Source: Megalopta genalis
Taxonomy: Eukaryota; Arthropoda; Insecta; Hymenoptera; Halictidae
Length of the DNA: 64,000 bases
Assembly (NCBI RefSeq): GCF_051020955.1
Contig: NW_027476416.1
Location: 62,001-126,000, forward strand
Direction: 5' to 3'
The notes beneath the pieces were generated by a model. It was not told the DNA's origin and made no database searches. It saw only the letters and a list, made by a program, of their open reading frames with translations. Made by a program: the position numbers and the translations under genes. Below, in pieces: positions 25,081 through 37,574 of this stretch; positions within the stretch are counted from its first letter, which is position 1, and the number at the start of each line of letters is the position of its first letter.

Positions 25081-25485
25081 TTTGATTTGAAGATTAATCG
25101 TGTGTTTTGCATGGATTTGCGGCTAACTCGTTGGTTTCCACTGCTTTGAAGCTATATCACTTATATCGCAAGTATCTGATGCTAAATCATTTGTTTCGCA
25201 TGTATTTGAAGCTAAACCTTCTACATAGCATTGATTTGAAGCTAAACATTCTACATCGCATTAATTTGCAGCTAAATCATGTGTTTCGCATGGATTTGAA
25301 GCTAACTCGTTCGTTGCGCATGCAATTAAATCTAAATAACGTCGATCACAAGTATTTGTAGCTAAACCATTTGTTTCGCATGGATTTGAAGCTAAACCTT
25401 CTATATAGCATTGATTTGAAGCTAAACCTTCTACATCTTATTCATCTGAACCTAAATCATTTGTTTCGCATGGATTTGAAGCTAC
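25081..25485 (+). repeat. Second copy of the 23,011-23,415 block
   Basis: It matches 23,011-23,415 with small differences (GTCGATCACAAG for GTAGATCACAAG). It ends at about 25,485, where this copy continues with CTACTCCTACTACC. Confidence 0.84.
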
Positions 25486-26169
25486 TCCTACTACCTCGCA
25501 TTGAATTGAATCTAAATCATGTGTATCGCTTGGATTTTCAAGCTAACTCGTTTGATTCGTCTGCATTTGAAGCTATATCGCTTATATCCCAAGTGTTTCA
25601 AGCTAAATCATTTGTTTCGCATGAATTTGAAGGTAAACCTTCTACATCGCATTGATTTGAAGCTAAATCATGTGTTTCGCATGGATTTGAAGCTAACTCG
25701 TTTGTTTCGCTTGCAGTTGAAGCTAAAGCATAAGTATCTGAAGCAAAACAATTTTTTTCGCTTGTATTTGAAGCTGAACCACTTGTTTCCCATGAATTTG
25801 AACCTAAATCATGTTTTTCGCATGCATTTTTAGCTTACTCATGTTCTTTGCATGGATTTGACGCTAACTCGTTTGTGTCGCCGGCATTTGAAGCTATTTC
25901 ATTTATATCGCAAGTATTTGAAGCGAATCCATTTGTTTCGCATGGATTTGAAGCCAAGCCTTCTACATCGCATTGATTTGAAGCTACATCATGTGTATCG
26001 CATGGATTTGAAGCTAACTCGTTTGTTTCGCCTGCATTTGAAGCTATATCACTCATATCGTAAGTACTTGATGCTAAATCATTTGTTTCGCATAGATTTG
26101 AAGCCATCCTGCTACTTCGCGTTGATCTGAAGCTAAATCATGTGTTTCGCATTGATTTGAAGCTAACTT

Positions 26170-28190
26170 GTTTGTTTTCCTGCTTTTGAACCTACTTCAT
26201 TTATATCGCAAGTATTTGAAGCTACATCGTTTGTTTCGCATACATTTGAAGCTGTATCCCTTATATTCGCAAGTATTTGACGTTAAATCATTCTTTTCGC
26301 ATGGATTTGAAGCTAAGCCTTCTACCTCGCATTGATTTGAAGCTAAATCATGTGTATCGCATGGATTTTGCAGCTAACTCGTTTGATTCGTCTTCATTTG
26401 GAGCTATATCAGTTATATCGCAAGTATCTGATGCTAAATCATTTGTTTTGCATGGATTTGAAGCTAAACCTTCTACGTCGCATTGATTTGCAGCTAAACC
26501 ATGTGTATCGCATGGAGTTGAAGATAACTCGTTCGTTTCGCCTGCATATGAAGCTATATCATTTATATCGCAAGTATTTGAAGCTAAATCATTTGTGTCG
26601 CATGGATTTGAAGCAAAACCTTCTACATCGCATTGATTTGAAGCAATATCTTATGTATCGCATTGATTTGAAGCTAAGCCTTCTACTTCGCATTGATTTG
26701 AAGCTAAATCATGTTTATCGCTTTGTTTTGAAGCTAATTCGTTTGTTTCGCATGGAGTTGAATATAAATCATGTTTATCACAAGTATCTGAAGCTAAACC
26801 ATTTGTTTCGCATGAATTTGAAGCTGTACCATGTGTTTCGCATGAATTTGAAGATAAATCACGTGTTTCGCATGGGTTTTGAAGCTAAGCCTCCTACATC
26901 GCACTGATTTGAAGCTAAATTATTTCTTTCGCATGGATTTGAATCTAAGCCTTCTACATCGCATTGGTTTGCAGCTTAGTCATGTGTTTCACATGGATTT
27001 GTAGCTAACTCGTTTGTTTCGCCTGCATTTGGGGCTATATCATTTATAACGCAAATATCTGAAGCTAAATCATTTGTTTCTCATGGACTTGAAGCTAATC
27101 CATCTACATCGCATTGATTTGAAACTAAATCAAGTGTTTCGCTTGGATTTGAAGCTAACTCGTTTGTTCCGCCTGTATTTGAAGCTATATCACTTATATC
27201 GCAAGTATTTGAAGCTAAACCATTTGTTTCGTATGGATTTGAAGATACGCCTTCTACTTTGCATTGATTGGAAGAATAATCACGTGTTTTGCATGGATTT
27301 GAACCTGAACCATTTGATTCGCATGCATTTGAAGCTAAGCATTCTACTTAGCACTGATTTCAAGCTAAATCATGTTTTTCGTATGGATTTAAAGGTAAGC
27401 CATCTACTTCGCAGTGATTATAAGCTAAATCATGTGATTGGCATGGATTTGATGTTACGCCTCCTACTTCGCATTGATTAGAAGCTAAATCATGTGTTTC
27501 GCATGGATTTGAAGCTAACTCGTTTGTGTCGCATGCAGTTGAACTAAATCATGTTTATCACAAGTATCTGAATCTAACCCATTTGTTTCGCAAGAATATG
27601 AAGCTAAACCATGTGTTTCGCATGAATTTGAATCTAAATCATGTGTTTCACAAGGATTTGTAGCTAACTCGTTTGCTTCGCATGCAGTTGAAGTTTAATA
27701 ATGTATTTCACAAGTATTTGAAGTCGAACAACTTGATTCGCATGGATTTGAATGTAAGCCTTCTACTTCGCACTGATTTGAAGCTAAATCATTTGTTTCG
27801 CTTGGATTTGAAGCTAAACCTTCTAAATAGTATTGATTTGAAGTTTAATAATGTGTTTTGCATGTATTTAAAGCTAACTCGTTTGTTCTGTCTGCATTTG
27901 AAGCTATATCACTTATATAGCAAGTATCTGATGCTGAATCATTTGTTTCGCATGAATTTGAAGCTAAACCTCCTACATCGCATTTATTTGCAGATAAATC
28001 ATGTTTGAAGCTAACTCGTTCGTTGCGCATGCATTTGAAACTATGACACTTATATCGCATGTAACTGATGCTAAATCATTTGTGTCGCATGGATTTGAAG
28101 CTAAATCTTCTACATCGCATTGATTTGAATCCAAACCTGCTACATCTTATTGATTTGAAGCTAAATCATGTGTTTCGCATGGATTTGAAG
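26170..28190 (+). repeat. 2.0-kb duplicated block paired with 44,490-46,690
   Basis: The two blocks share unit order over about 2 kb, but the offset changes stepwise: 18,316 at the left, 18,346 after one extra 30-bp unit at about 44,640, 18,256 after a 90-bp loss at about 45,561, 18,497 after a roughly 241-bp gain before 46,000, and 18,510 after a 13-bp difference near 28,000. It includes the right part of the GGGTTTTGAAGC cassette. Confidence 0.83.
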
Positions 28191-28286
28191 CTAACTCGTT
28201 TGTTTCTCCTGCATTTGAAGCAATATCACTTATACCGCAAGTATCTGAAGCTAAATCAATTGTTTCGCATGTATTTGAAGCTAAGC

Positions 28287-28610
28287 CTTCTACCGGGAAT
28301 TGACTTGAAACTACATCATTTGTTTTGCATGGTTTTGAAGCTAACTCATTTGTTTCACCTGCATTTGGATCTATATCACTTAAATCGCAAGTATTTGACC
28401 TAAATCAATTGTTTCGAATGGATTTGAAGCTAATTCTTCTACATCGTATTGATTTGAAGACAAATCATGTCTTTCGCCTGGATTTGAAGCTAACTCTTCT
28501 ACTTCGCATTGATTTGAAGCTAAACCATTTGTTTCGCATGTATTTGAAGCTAAGCCTTCTACTTGGAATTGAAATCAAGCTAAATCATGTGTTTCGCATG
28601 GATTTGAAGC
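28287..28610 (+). repeat. Second copy of the 22,580-22,905 block
   Basis: It matches 22,580-22,905 and then passes at about 28,561 into a different module (28,561-28,785), which recurs at 40,144-40,368 (offset 11,583) and 46,862-47,086. A partial relative of the two-base-short unit is near 29,590. Confidence 0.8.
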
Positions 28611-29143
28611 TAAATCATCTGTTTCGCATGGATTTGAAGCTATATCACTTATATCGCAAGTATCTGAACCTAAATCATTTGCTTCGCATCGACTTGAAGC
28701 TAAGCCTTCCACTTCGCATTGAGTTGAAGCTAAATCATATGTTTCGCATGGGTTTGAAGCTAAGCCTTCTACTTCGCAGTGATTTGATGCTAAATCATGT
28801 GTATCGCGTAGATTTTGCAGCTAACTCGTTTGATTCGTATGCATTTGGAGCTATATCAGTTATATCGCAAGTATCTGATGCTAAATCATTTGTTTCGCAT
28901 GGTTTTGGAGCTAACTCGTTTGTTTCTCCTGCATTTGAAGCTATATCACGTATATCGCAATTATTTGAAGAAATATCATTTGTTTCGCATGGATTTGAAG
29001 CTAACTGGTTTGTTTCGCCTGCATTTGAAGCTATATCACTTGTATCGCAAGTATTTGTAGCTAAATCATTTGTTTTACATGGATTTGAAGCTAAACCTTC
29101 CACATCGCATTGGTTTCATGCTAAACCTTCTACATCGCATTGA
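28325..29143 (+). other. Stop-free stretch that crosses reading frames (272 codons), probably not a gene
   Basis: It starts in the FEANSFVSP-type frame, passes into the LKL frame at a two-base-short unit near 28,397, and returns to the FEA frame at the GATTTTGCAGC unit near 28,812. A protein under selection would not be expected to swap between unrelated repeat peptides at indels, so this argues against coding. A comparable chance stretch of 266 codons is at 53,992-54,792. Confidence 0.15.
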
Positions 29144-29870
29144 TTTGAAGCTAAATCATGTGTTTTGCATGGATTTGAAGCTAACTCATTTGTTTCGCCA
29201 GCATTTAAAGCTACATCACTTATATCGCAAGTATCTGAAGCTAAATTATTTGTTTCGCATGTCTTTGTAGGTAAGCCTTCTACTTCGCACTCATTAGAAG
29301 CTAAATCATGTGTTTCGCATGGATTTGATGCTAACTCGTTTGTTCCGCCTGCTTTTGAAGCTATTTCATTCATATCGCAAGTATTTGAATGTAACTCACT
29401 CATTTCGCATGGATTAGATGCTAAGCCTTCAATTTCGCATTGATTTGAAGCAAAACCATGTGTTTCCTTTGGATTTGAAGCTAACTCGTATGTTTCACAT
29501 GCAGTTGGTGCTAAATCATGTAAATCACAAGTATTTGAAGCTAAACCATTTGTTCGCATGGATTTGAATCTATATCACTTAAATCGCAAGTATTTGATCT
29601 AAATCAATTGTTACGAATGGATTTGAAGCTAATTCTTCTACATCGTATTGATTTGTATACAAATCATGTTTTTCGAATGGATTTGAAGCTAAACCTTCTA
29701 CTTCGCATTGATTTGAAGCTAAGTCATGAGTTTCGCATGGACTAGAAGCTAACTCGTTTGTTTCGCCTTCATTTGAAGCTATATCATTTATATCGCAAGT
29801 AATTGAAGCAAAATCATCTTTGCCACATGGATTTGAAGCGAAGCCTTCTACTTCGCAGTGATTTTAAACT

Positions 29871-30020
29871 AAATCATGCGTTTCTCATGGATTTGAAGCT
29901 AACTCGTTTGTTTCGCCTGCAGTTGAATCTACATCACTTATATCGCAAGTATTTGAAGCTAAATCGTTTGTTTCGCATGGATTTGAAGCTAAGCCTTCTA
30001 CTTCGCAGTGATTTGAAGCT
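29871..30020 (+). repeat. Single clean 150-bp A-B-C-D-E monomer
   Basis: Units start at 29,871 (A), 29,901 (B), 29,931 (C), 29,961 (D) and 29,991 (E), each exactly 30 bp, and the next D-type unit follows directly at 30,021. The B unit carries the CCTGCAG variant. This is a convenient reference monomer for building a consensus. Confidence 0.9.
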
Positions 30021-30800
30021 AAATCATTTGTTTCGCATAGATTTGAAGCTAACTCGTTTGCTTCCCCTACATTTGAAGCTATATCACTTATATCGCAAGT
30101 TCCTGTGCTAAATCTTTTGTTTTGCATAGATTTGAAGCTAAACCTTCTACATCGCATTGATTTGTAGCTAAATCATGTGTTTCGCATGGATTTGATGCTA
30201 ACTCGTTTGCTTCGTCTGCATTTGAAGCTATATCACTTATATCGCAAGTATCTGAAGCTAAATCATTTGTGTCGCTTGGATTTGAAGCTATCTCGTTTGC
30301 TTCACCTGCACTTGAATCTATATCACTTATATAGGAAGTATTTGAAGCAAAATCATTTGTGTCGCATGTATTTGAAGATAATCTTTCTACTTCGCATTGA
30401 TTTGAAGCTAAATCATGTGTATCGCATGGATTTTGAAGCTAACTCGTTTGATTCGTCTGCATTTGAAGCTATATCACTTATATCCGAAGTGTTTGAAGCT
30501 AAATCATTTGTTTCGCCTGCATTTGAAGCTATATCACATATATCGCAAGTATTAGAAGCAAAATCATTTGCTTCGCACGGATTTGAAGATAAACCTTCTA
30601 CTTCGCATTGATTTGAAGCTAAGTCATGAGTTTCGCATGGACTAGAAGCTAACTCGTTTGTATCGCCTGCATTTGAAGCGATATCATTTATATCGCAAGT
30701 AATTGAAGCAAAATCATTTTTGCCACATGGATATGAAGCTAAGCCTTCTACTTCGCAGTGATTTTAAGCTAAATCATTTGTTTCGCATGGTTTTGGAGCT

Positions 30801-31160
30801 AACTCGTTTGTTTCTCCTGTATTTGAAGCTATATCACATATATCGCAAGTATCTGAACCTAAATCATTTGTGTCGCATGGTTTTGAAGCTAACTGGTTTG
30901 TTTCGTCTGCATTTGAAGCTATATCACTTGTATCGCAAGTATTTGAACAAATAGCATTTGTTTCGCATGGATTTGAAGCTAACTGGTTTGTTTCGCCTGC
31001 ATTTGAAGCTATATCACTTGTATTGCAAGCATTTGTAGCTAAATCAATTGTTTCTCATGGTTTTGGAGTTAACTCGTTTGTTTCTCCTGCATTTGAAGCT
31101 ATATCACGTATATCGCAATTAGTTGAAGAAAAATCATTTGATTCGCTTGGATTTGAATCT
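30801..31160 (+). repeat. Local 90-bp three-unit (B-C-D) higher-order repeat, four copies
   Basis: The B tag recurs at 30,801, 30,891, 30,981 and 31,071, exactly 90 bp apart. Each time it is followed by C- and D-like units, with A and E missing. Two copies read AACTGGTTTG in place of AACTCGTTTG, and the same variant occurs in a matching 90-bp step at 28,913 and 29,003. This is a local switch from the five-unit to a three-unit period. Confidence 0.9.
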
Positions 31161-31820
31161 AAGCCTTATACTTCGAATTGATTTGAAGCTAGATCATGTG
31201 CTTCGCTTGGATTTGAAGTTAAGCCTTCTAGTTCGCATTGATTTAAAGCTTAATCATGTTTATCGCATGGATTTGAAGCTGACTCGTTTGTTTCGCATGC
31301 AGTTGAATCTAAATCATGTTTATCACGAGTATCTGAAGCTAACGCATTTGTTTCGCAAGATTACGAAGCTATACCATGTGTTTCGCGTTGATTTGAAGCT
31401 AAATATTGTGTTTCGAATGGATTAGAAACCAAGCTTTCTACTTCGCATTGATTTGAAACTAAATCATATGATTCGCATGGATTTGAAGCTAACTCTTTTG
31501 ATTCGCATGCAGTTGGAGCTAAATCATGTAAATCACAAGTATTTGAAGCTAAACCATTTGATTCGCATGGATTTGAAGCTAAGCCTTCTACTTCGCAGTG
31601 ATTTGAATCCAATTCATTTGTGTCGCATAGATTTGAAACTAAGTCTTCTACTTCGCAATGATATGAAGCTAAATCATGTGTTTCGCATGGATATGAAGCT
31701 AACTCGTTTGTTTCGCCTGCAGTCGAAGTTAAATCATGAATATCACAAGTATTTGAAGATAAACAAGTTGCTTCGCATTGTTTTGAAGCTAAGTCTTCTA
31801 CATCGCATTGATTTGAAGCT

Positions 31821-32240
31821 AAATCATGTGTTTCGCTTGGATTTGAATCTACCTCGTTTGTTTCGTATGCAGTTGCAGCTAAATCATGTATGTTACAAGT
31901 AGTTGAAGCGAAACCATTTGTTCCGCATGGATTTGAAGTTAAGCCTTCTACTTCGCATTGATTTGAAGCTAAATCATGTGTTTCGCTTGGATTGGAAGCT
32001 AAGCCTTCTACTACGCATTAATTTGTAACTAAATCATGTGTTTCGCTTGGATTTGAAGCTACCTCGTTTGTTTCGTATGCAGTTGAAGCTAAATCATGTA
32101 TGTTACAAGTAGTTGAAGCAAAACCATTTGTTCCGCATGGATTTGAAGTTAAGCCTTCTACTTCGCATTGATTTGAAGCTAAATCATGTGTTTCGCTTGG
32201 ATTGGAAGCTAAGCCTTCTACTACGCATTAATTTGTAACT
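31821..32240 (+). repeat. 210-bp seven-unit tandem duplication
   Basis: Two copies, 31,821-32,030 and 32,031-32,240, follow the order A-B-C-D-E-A-E. They share private variants including ATGTTACAAG, a GCTTGGATTGG unit and a final E unit reading TACGCATTAA. A third copy starts at 32,241 but changes after the B unit, where one base is missing from the CTCGTTGTTTCG tag. Related sequence returns around 35,162-35,571. Confidence 0.87.
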
Positions 32241-32401
32241 AAATCATGTGTTTCGCTTGGATTTGAAGCTACCTCGTTGTTTCGCATGCAGTTGAAGCTA
32301 AATCATGCGTATCACAAATATTTGAGGCTAAACCAATTGTTTCTCGTGGATATGAAGCTATACTTCTACTTCGCATTGATTTGAAGCTAAATCATTTGTT
32401 C

Positions 32402-33965
32402 CGCATGGATTTGATGCTATCTCGTTTGTTTCGTATGCAGTTGAAGCTAAATCATGTATGTTACAAGTAGTTGAAGCATAACCATTTGTTCCGCATGGAT
32501 TTGAAGCTAAGCCTTCTACTTCGCATTGATCTGAAGCTAAATCATTTGTCTCGAATGGATTTGGATCTAAGTAGTTTGTTTCTCCTGCATTTTAAGCTAT
32601 ATCACTTACATAGCAAGTATCTGAACCTAAATCATCTGTTTCGCATGTATTTGAAGCTAAGCCTTCTACTTCGCATTGATTTGAAGCTAAATCATGTATT
32701 TTGCATGGATTTGAGGCTAACTCGTTTGTTACGCCTGCATTTGAAGCTGTATCCCTCATATTCGCAAGTATTTGAAACTAAATCTTTCGTTTCGCATGTA
32801 TTTGAAGCTAAGCCTTCTACTTCGCATTGATTTGAAGCTAAATCATGTGTTTCGCATGGATTTGAAGCTAACTCGTTTGTTTCGTATGCATTTGAAGCTA
32901 TATCACTTATATCGGAAGTATTTGAAGCTAAATCATATGTGTCGTATGGATTTGAAGCCGAACCTTCTACATCGCATTGATTTGCAGCTAAATCATGTGT
33001 TTCGCATGGATTTGAAGCTAACTCGTTCGTTTCGCCTGCAGTTGAATCTACATTAGTTATATCGCAAGTATTTGAAGCTATATCATTTGTGTCGCATGGA
33101 TTTCAAGCTAAACCTTCTACATCGCATTGATTTGAATCTAAACCTGCTACTTCTTATTGATTTGAAGCTAAATCATGTGTTTCGCATTGAGTTGAAGCTA
33201 ACTCGTTTGTTTCGTCAGCATTTGAAGCTATATCACTTATATCGCAAGCATCTGAAGCTAAATCATTTGTTTCCCATTGATTTGGAGCTAAACCTTCTAC
33301 ATCACATTGACTTGCAGCTAAATCATGTGTTTCGCATGGATTTGAAGCTAACTCGTTTGTTTCCCCTGCATTTGAATCTATATCAATCACATCGCAAGTA
33401 TCTGATGCTAAATCGTTTGCTTCGCATGGATTTGAAACTATACCTTTTACATCGCATTGATTTGCAGATAAATCATGTGTTTCGCATGGATTTGAAGCTA
33501 ACTCGTTCGTTGCGCATGCAGTTAAATCTAAATCACGTATATCACAAGTATTTGTATCTAAACCATTTGTTTCGAATGGATTTGAACCTAAGCCTTGTAC
33601 TTCGAGTTGATTTTAAGCTAAATCATGTGTTTCGCATGGAATTTGAAGCTAAACCTTCTACATCGCATTGATTTGAAGCTAAATTATGTGTTTCGTTTGG
33701 ATTTGAAGCTAACTCGTTTGTTTCGCTTGCATTTGAAACTATATCAATTATATCGCATGTATCTGATGTTATATCATTTGTGTCGCATGGATTTGAAGCT
33801 AAACCTTCTACATCGCATTGATTTGAATCTAAACCAGCTACATCTTATTGATTTGAAGCTATATCACTTATATCGCAAGCATCTGAAGCTAAATCATTTG
33901 TTTCCCATTGATTTGGAGCTAAACCTTCTACATCGCATTGATTGCCAGCTAAATCATGTGTTTCG
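32402..33965 (+). repeat. 1.56-kb duplicated block paired with 40,717-42,280
   Basis: The pair matches at a constant offset of 8,315 bp. By eye I found only about eight differences, for example AAATCGTTTGC against AAATCATTTGC near 33,410 and CCTTGTACTTCG against CCTTCTACTTCG near 33,593. That is well above 99% identity by a rough count, which implies a recent copy or efficient homogenisation. It contains the clean 150-bp HOR run at 32,840-33,619. Confidence 0.88.
32840..33619 (+). repeat. Exemplar of the 150-bp five-unit higher-order repeat
   Basis: This stretch shows the A-B-C-D-E order most clearly. Two complete cycles run from 32,840 to 33,139, one extra E unit fills 33,140-33,169, and three further exact 150-bp cycles run from 33,170 to 33,619. 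Every unit here is 30 bp. In the last cycle the B and C places hold the variants that read TTGCGCATGC and AAATCACGTA, showing that these variants are alleles of the B and C positions and not a separate family. The cycle length of 150 bp is close to the DNA of a nucleosome core. Confidence 0.93.
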
Positions 33966-34893
33966 CATGGATTTGATGCTATCTCGTTTGTTTCCCCTGC
34001 ATTTGAATGTATATCAATCATATCGCAAGTATCTGATGCTAAATCATTTGTTTCGCACGGATTAGAAGCTAAACCATCTACATCGCATTGATTTGAAGCT
34101 AGATTATGTGTTTCACATGGATTTGAAGCTAACTCGTTTGTTTCGCATTCATTTGAAGCTATATCACTTATATCGCATGTATCTGATGTTAAGTCATTTG
34201 TGTCGCATGGATTTGAAGCTAAACCTTCTACATCGCATTGATTTGAAGCGAAACCCTCTACATCTTATTGATCGGAAGCTAAATCATGTGTTTCGCATGG
34301 ATTTGAAGCTAACTCGTTCGTTGCGCATCCAGTTATATCTAAATAACGTCCATCACAAGTATTTGTATCTAAACCATTTGTTTCGAATGGATTTGAATCT
34401 AAGCAGCGTACTTCGAGTTGATTTGAAGCTAAATCATTTGTTTCGCATGGAATTGAAGCTACCTCGTTTGTTCCACCAGCTTTTGAAGCTATATCACTTA
34501 TATCGGAAGTATTTGAAGCTAAATCAAATGTGTCGTATGGATTTGTAGCTGAACCTTCTACGTCGCATTGATTCGAAGCTAAATCTAGAGTATCGCATGG
34601 ATTTGATGCTAAACCTTCTACATCGCATTGATTTGAAGCTGAATCATGTGTTTTGCATCGATTTGAAGCTAACTCGTTTGTTTCCCCTTGCAGTTGAAAC
34701 TACATCACTTACGTCGCAAGTATCTAAACCTAAATCATTTGATTCGCATGGATTTGAAGCTAAGCCTTCTACTTCGCATTGATTGGTAGCTAAATCACGT
34801 GTTTTGCATGGATTTGAAGCTAAGTCTTCTACATCGCATTGATTTGAAGCTAAATCATGTGTTTCGCTTGGATTTGAATCTACCTCGTTTGTT

Positions 34894-35780
34894 TCGTATG
34901 CAGTTGAAGCTAAATCATGTATGTTACAAGTAGTTGAAGCAAAACCATTTGTTCCGCATGGATGTGAAGTTAAGCCTTCTACTTCGCATTGATTTGAAGC
35001 TAAATAATGTGTTTCGCAAGGATTTGTATTTTACTCGTTTGTTTCGCATGGATTTGAAGCTTAGCCTTCTACTTCGCATTGATTTGAAGCTAAATCATGT
35101 GTTTTGCATGGATTTGAAGCTAACTAGTTTGTTTCGCACGCAGTTGAATCTAAATCATGTATGCTACAAGTAGTTGAAGAGAAACCATTTGTTCCGCATG
35201 GATTTGAAGTTAAGCCTCCTACTTCGCATTGATTTGAAGCTAAATCATGTGTTTCGCTTGGATTGGAAGCTAAGCCTTCTACTACGCATTAATTTGTAAC
35301 TAAATCATGTGTTTCGCTTGGATTTGAAGCTGCCTCGTTGTTTCGCATGCAGTTGAAGCTAAATCATGCGTATCACAAATATTTGAGGCTAAACCAATTG
35401 TTTCTCGTGGATATGAAGCTATACTTCTACTTCGCATTGATTTGAAGCTAAATCATTTGTTCCGCATGGATTTGATGCTATCTCGTTTGTTTCGTATGCA
35501 GTTGAAGCTAAATCATGTATGTTACAAGTAGTTGAAGCAAAACCATTTGTTCCGCATGGATTTGAAGTTAAGCCTTCTACTTCGCATTGATTTGAAGTTA
35601 AATAATGTGTTTCGCACGGATTTGTATCTTACTCGTTTGTTTCGCATGGATTTGAAGCTTAGCCTTCTACTTCGCATTGATTTGAAGCTAAATCATGTGT
35701 TTCGCTTGGATTTGAAGCTACCTCGTTTGTTTCGTATGCAGTTGAAGCTAAATCATGTATGTTACAAGTAGTTGAAGCGA
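34894..35780 (+). repeat. 598-bp-spaced duplication with links to 32.1-32.5 kb
   Basis: The stretch around 34,894-35,180 recurs at 35,492-35,780 (offset 598, twenty units less two bases), sharing ATGTTACAAG and a TACTCGTTTG unit. Between them, about 35,162-35,571 matches 32,101-32,510 (offset 3,061), including the one-base-short CTCGTTGTTTCG unit. Confidence 0.8.
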
Positions 35781-36592
35781 AACCATTTGTTTCGCATGGA
35801 TTTGAAGTTAAGCCTTCTACTTCGCATTGATTTGAAGCTAAACCATTTGTTTCGCATGTATTTGATGCTAAACCATGTGTTTCGCATGAATTTGAAGATA
35901 CATCATGTGTTTCGCATGGGTTTTGAAGCTAATCCTCCTACATCGCACTGATTTGATACTAAATCCTGTCTTTCGCACGGATTTGAAGCTAACTCGTTTG
36001 TTTCGCCTCCATTTGAAACTATGTCACTTATATCGCAAGTATTTGAAGCTAAATAATTAGTGTAGCTTGGATTTGATGCTATGCCTTCTACTTCGAATTG
36101 ATTTGAAGCTTAATCATGTGTATCGCATGGATTTGAAGCTAAAACGTTCGTTGCGCATGCAAATAAATCTAAATAACGTAGATCACAAGTATTTGTATCT
36201 AAACCATTTGTTTCGCATGGATTTGAAGCTAAACCTCCTACATCGCATTGATTTGATGCTAAATAATGTGTTTCCCTTGGATATGAAGCTAAATCATGTG
36301 TTTCGCGCGGATGTGAAGCTAACTTGTTTGTGTCGCATGCATTTGAAGCTATATCCCTCATATTCGTCAGAATTTGAAACTAAATCTTTCGTTTCGCATG
36401 GATTTGAAGCTAAGCCTTCTACTTCGCAGTGATTTTAAGCTAAATCATTTGTTTCGCATGCAGCTGAAGCTATTTCACATATAGCCGAAGTGTTTGAAGC
36501 ACAATCGTTTGTTCCGCATGGATTTGAAGCTAATCCTTCTACTTCGCATTGATTTGAAGCTAAATCATGTGTATCGCATGGATTTTGAAGCT

Positions 36593-36955
36593 AACTCGTT
36601 TGATTCGTCTACATTTGAAGCTATATCACTTAGATCCCAAGTGTTTGAAGCTAAATCATTTGTTTCGCATGGATTTGAAGCTAATCCTTCTACTAAGAAT
36701 TGACTTCAAACTAAATCATTTGTTTCGCATGGATTAGAAGCCAGTCGTGTGTTTCGTCTGCATTTGAAGCTATATCACTAATATCGAGAGAATTTGAAGC
36801 TGAATCATTTGTTTCGCTCAGATTTGAAGCTAAACCTTCTATATCGCATTGATTTGAAGCTAAATCATGTATTTCCCTTGGATATGAAACTAACTCGTTT
36901 GTTTCGTCCGCATTTGAAGCTGTATCACATCTATTCGCAAGTATTTAAAGCTAAA
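36593..36955 (+). repeat. GAGAGAATTTG cassette, copy 3
   Basis: It matches 5,398-5,760 at offset 31,195 with scattered substitutions, including TAGATCCCAAG for TATATCCCAAG and ATCACATCTATTCGC for ATCACTTCTATTCGC. Confidence 0.8.
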
Positions 36956-37574
36956 TCTTTCGTTTCGCATGGATTTGTGGATAAGCCTTCTACTTCGCAT
37001 TTATTTGAAGCTAAATCGTGTGTTTCGCATGGATTTGAAGCTAACTCGTTCGTTTCGCCTGCAGTTGAATCTATATCACTTATATCGCAAGTATTTGAAG
37101 CTAAATCATGTGTATCCCATGGATTTTGAAGCTAACTCGTTTGATTCGACTGCATTTGAAGCTAAATCACTTATATCCCTAGTGTTTGAAGCTAAATCTC
37201 ATGTTTCGCATGGATTTGAAGCTAAGCCTTCTACATCGCGTTGATTTGCATGTAGATCACGTGATTCGCATGGATTTGAAGCTAACTCGTTTGTTCCGCT
37301 TGCATTTGAATATATATCATGTATATCACAAGTATTTGAAGCTAAAGCATTTGATTCGCATGGATTTGAATCTAAGCTTTCTACATCGCATTGATTTGAA
37401 TCTAAATTATGTGTTTCGCTTGGATTTGAAGCTAACTAGTTCGTTGCGCATGCAGTTAAATCTAAATAACGTATGTCACAAGTATGTGTAGCTAAACCAT
37501 TTGTTTCGCATGGATGTGAAGCTAAGCCATCTACTTCGCATTGATTTGAAGCTAAATCATTTGTTTCGCCTTAA

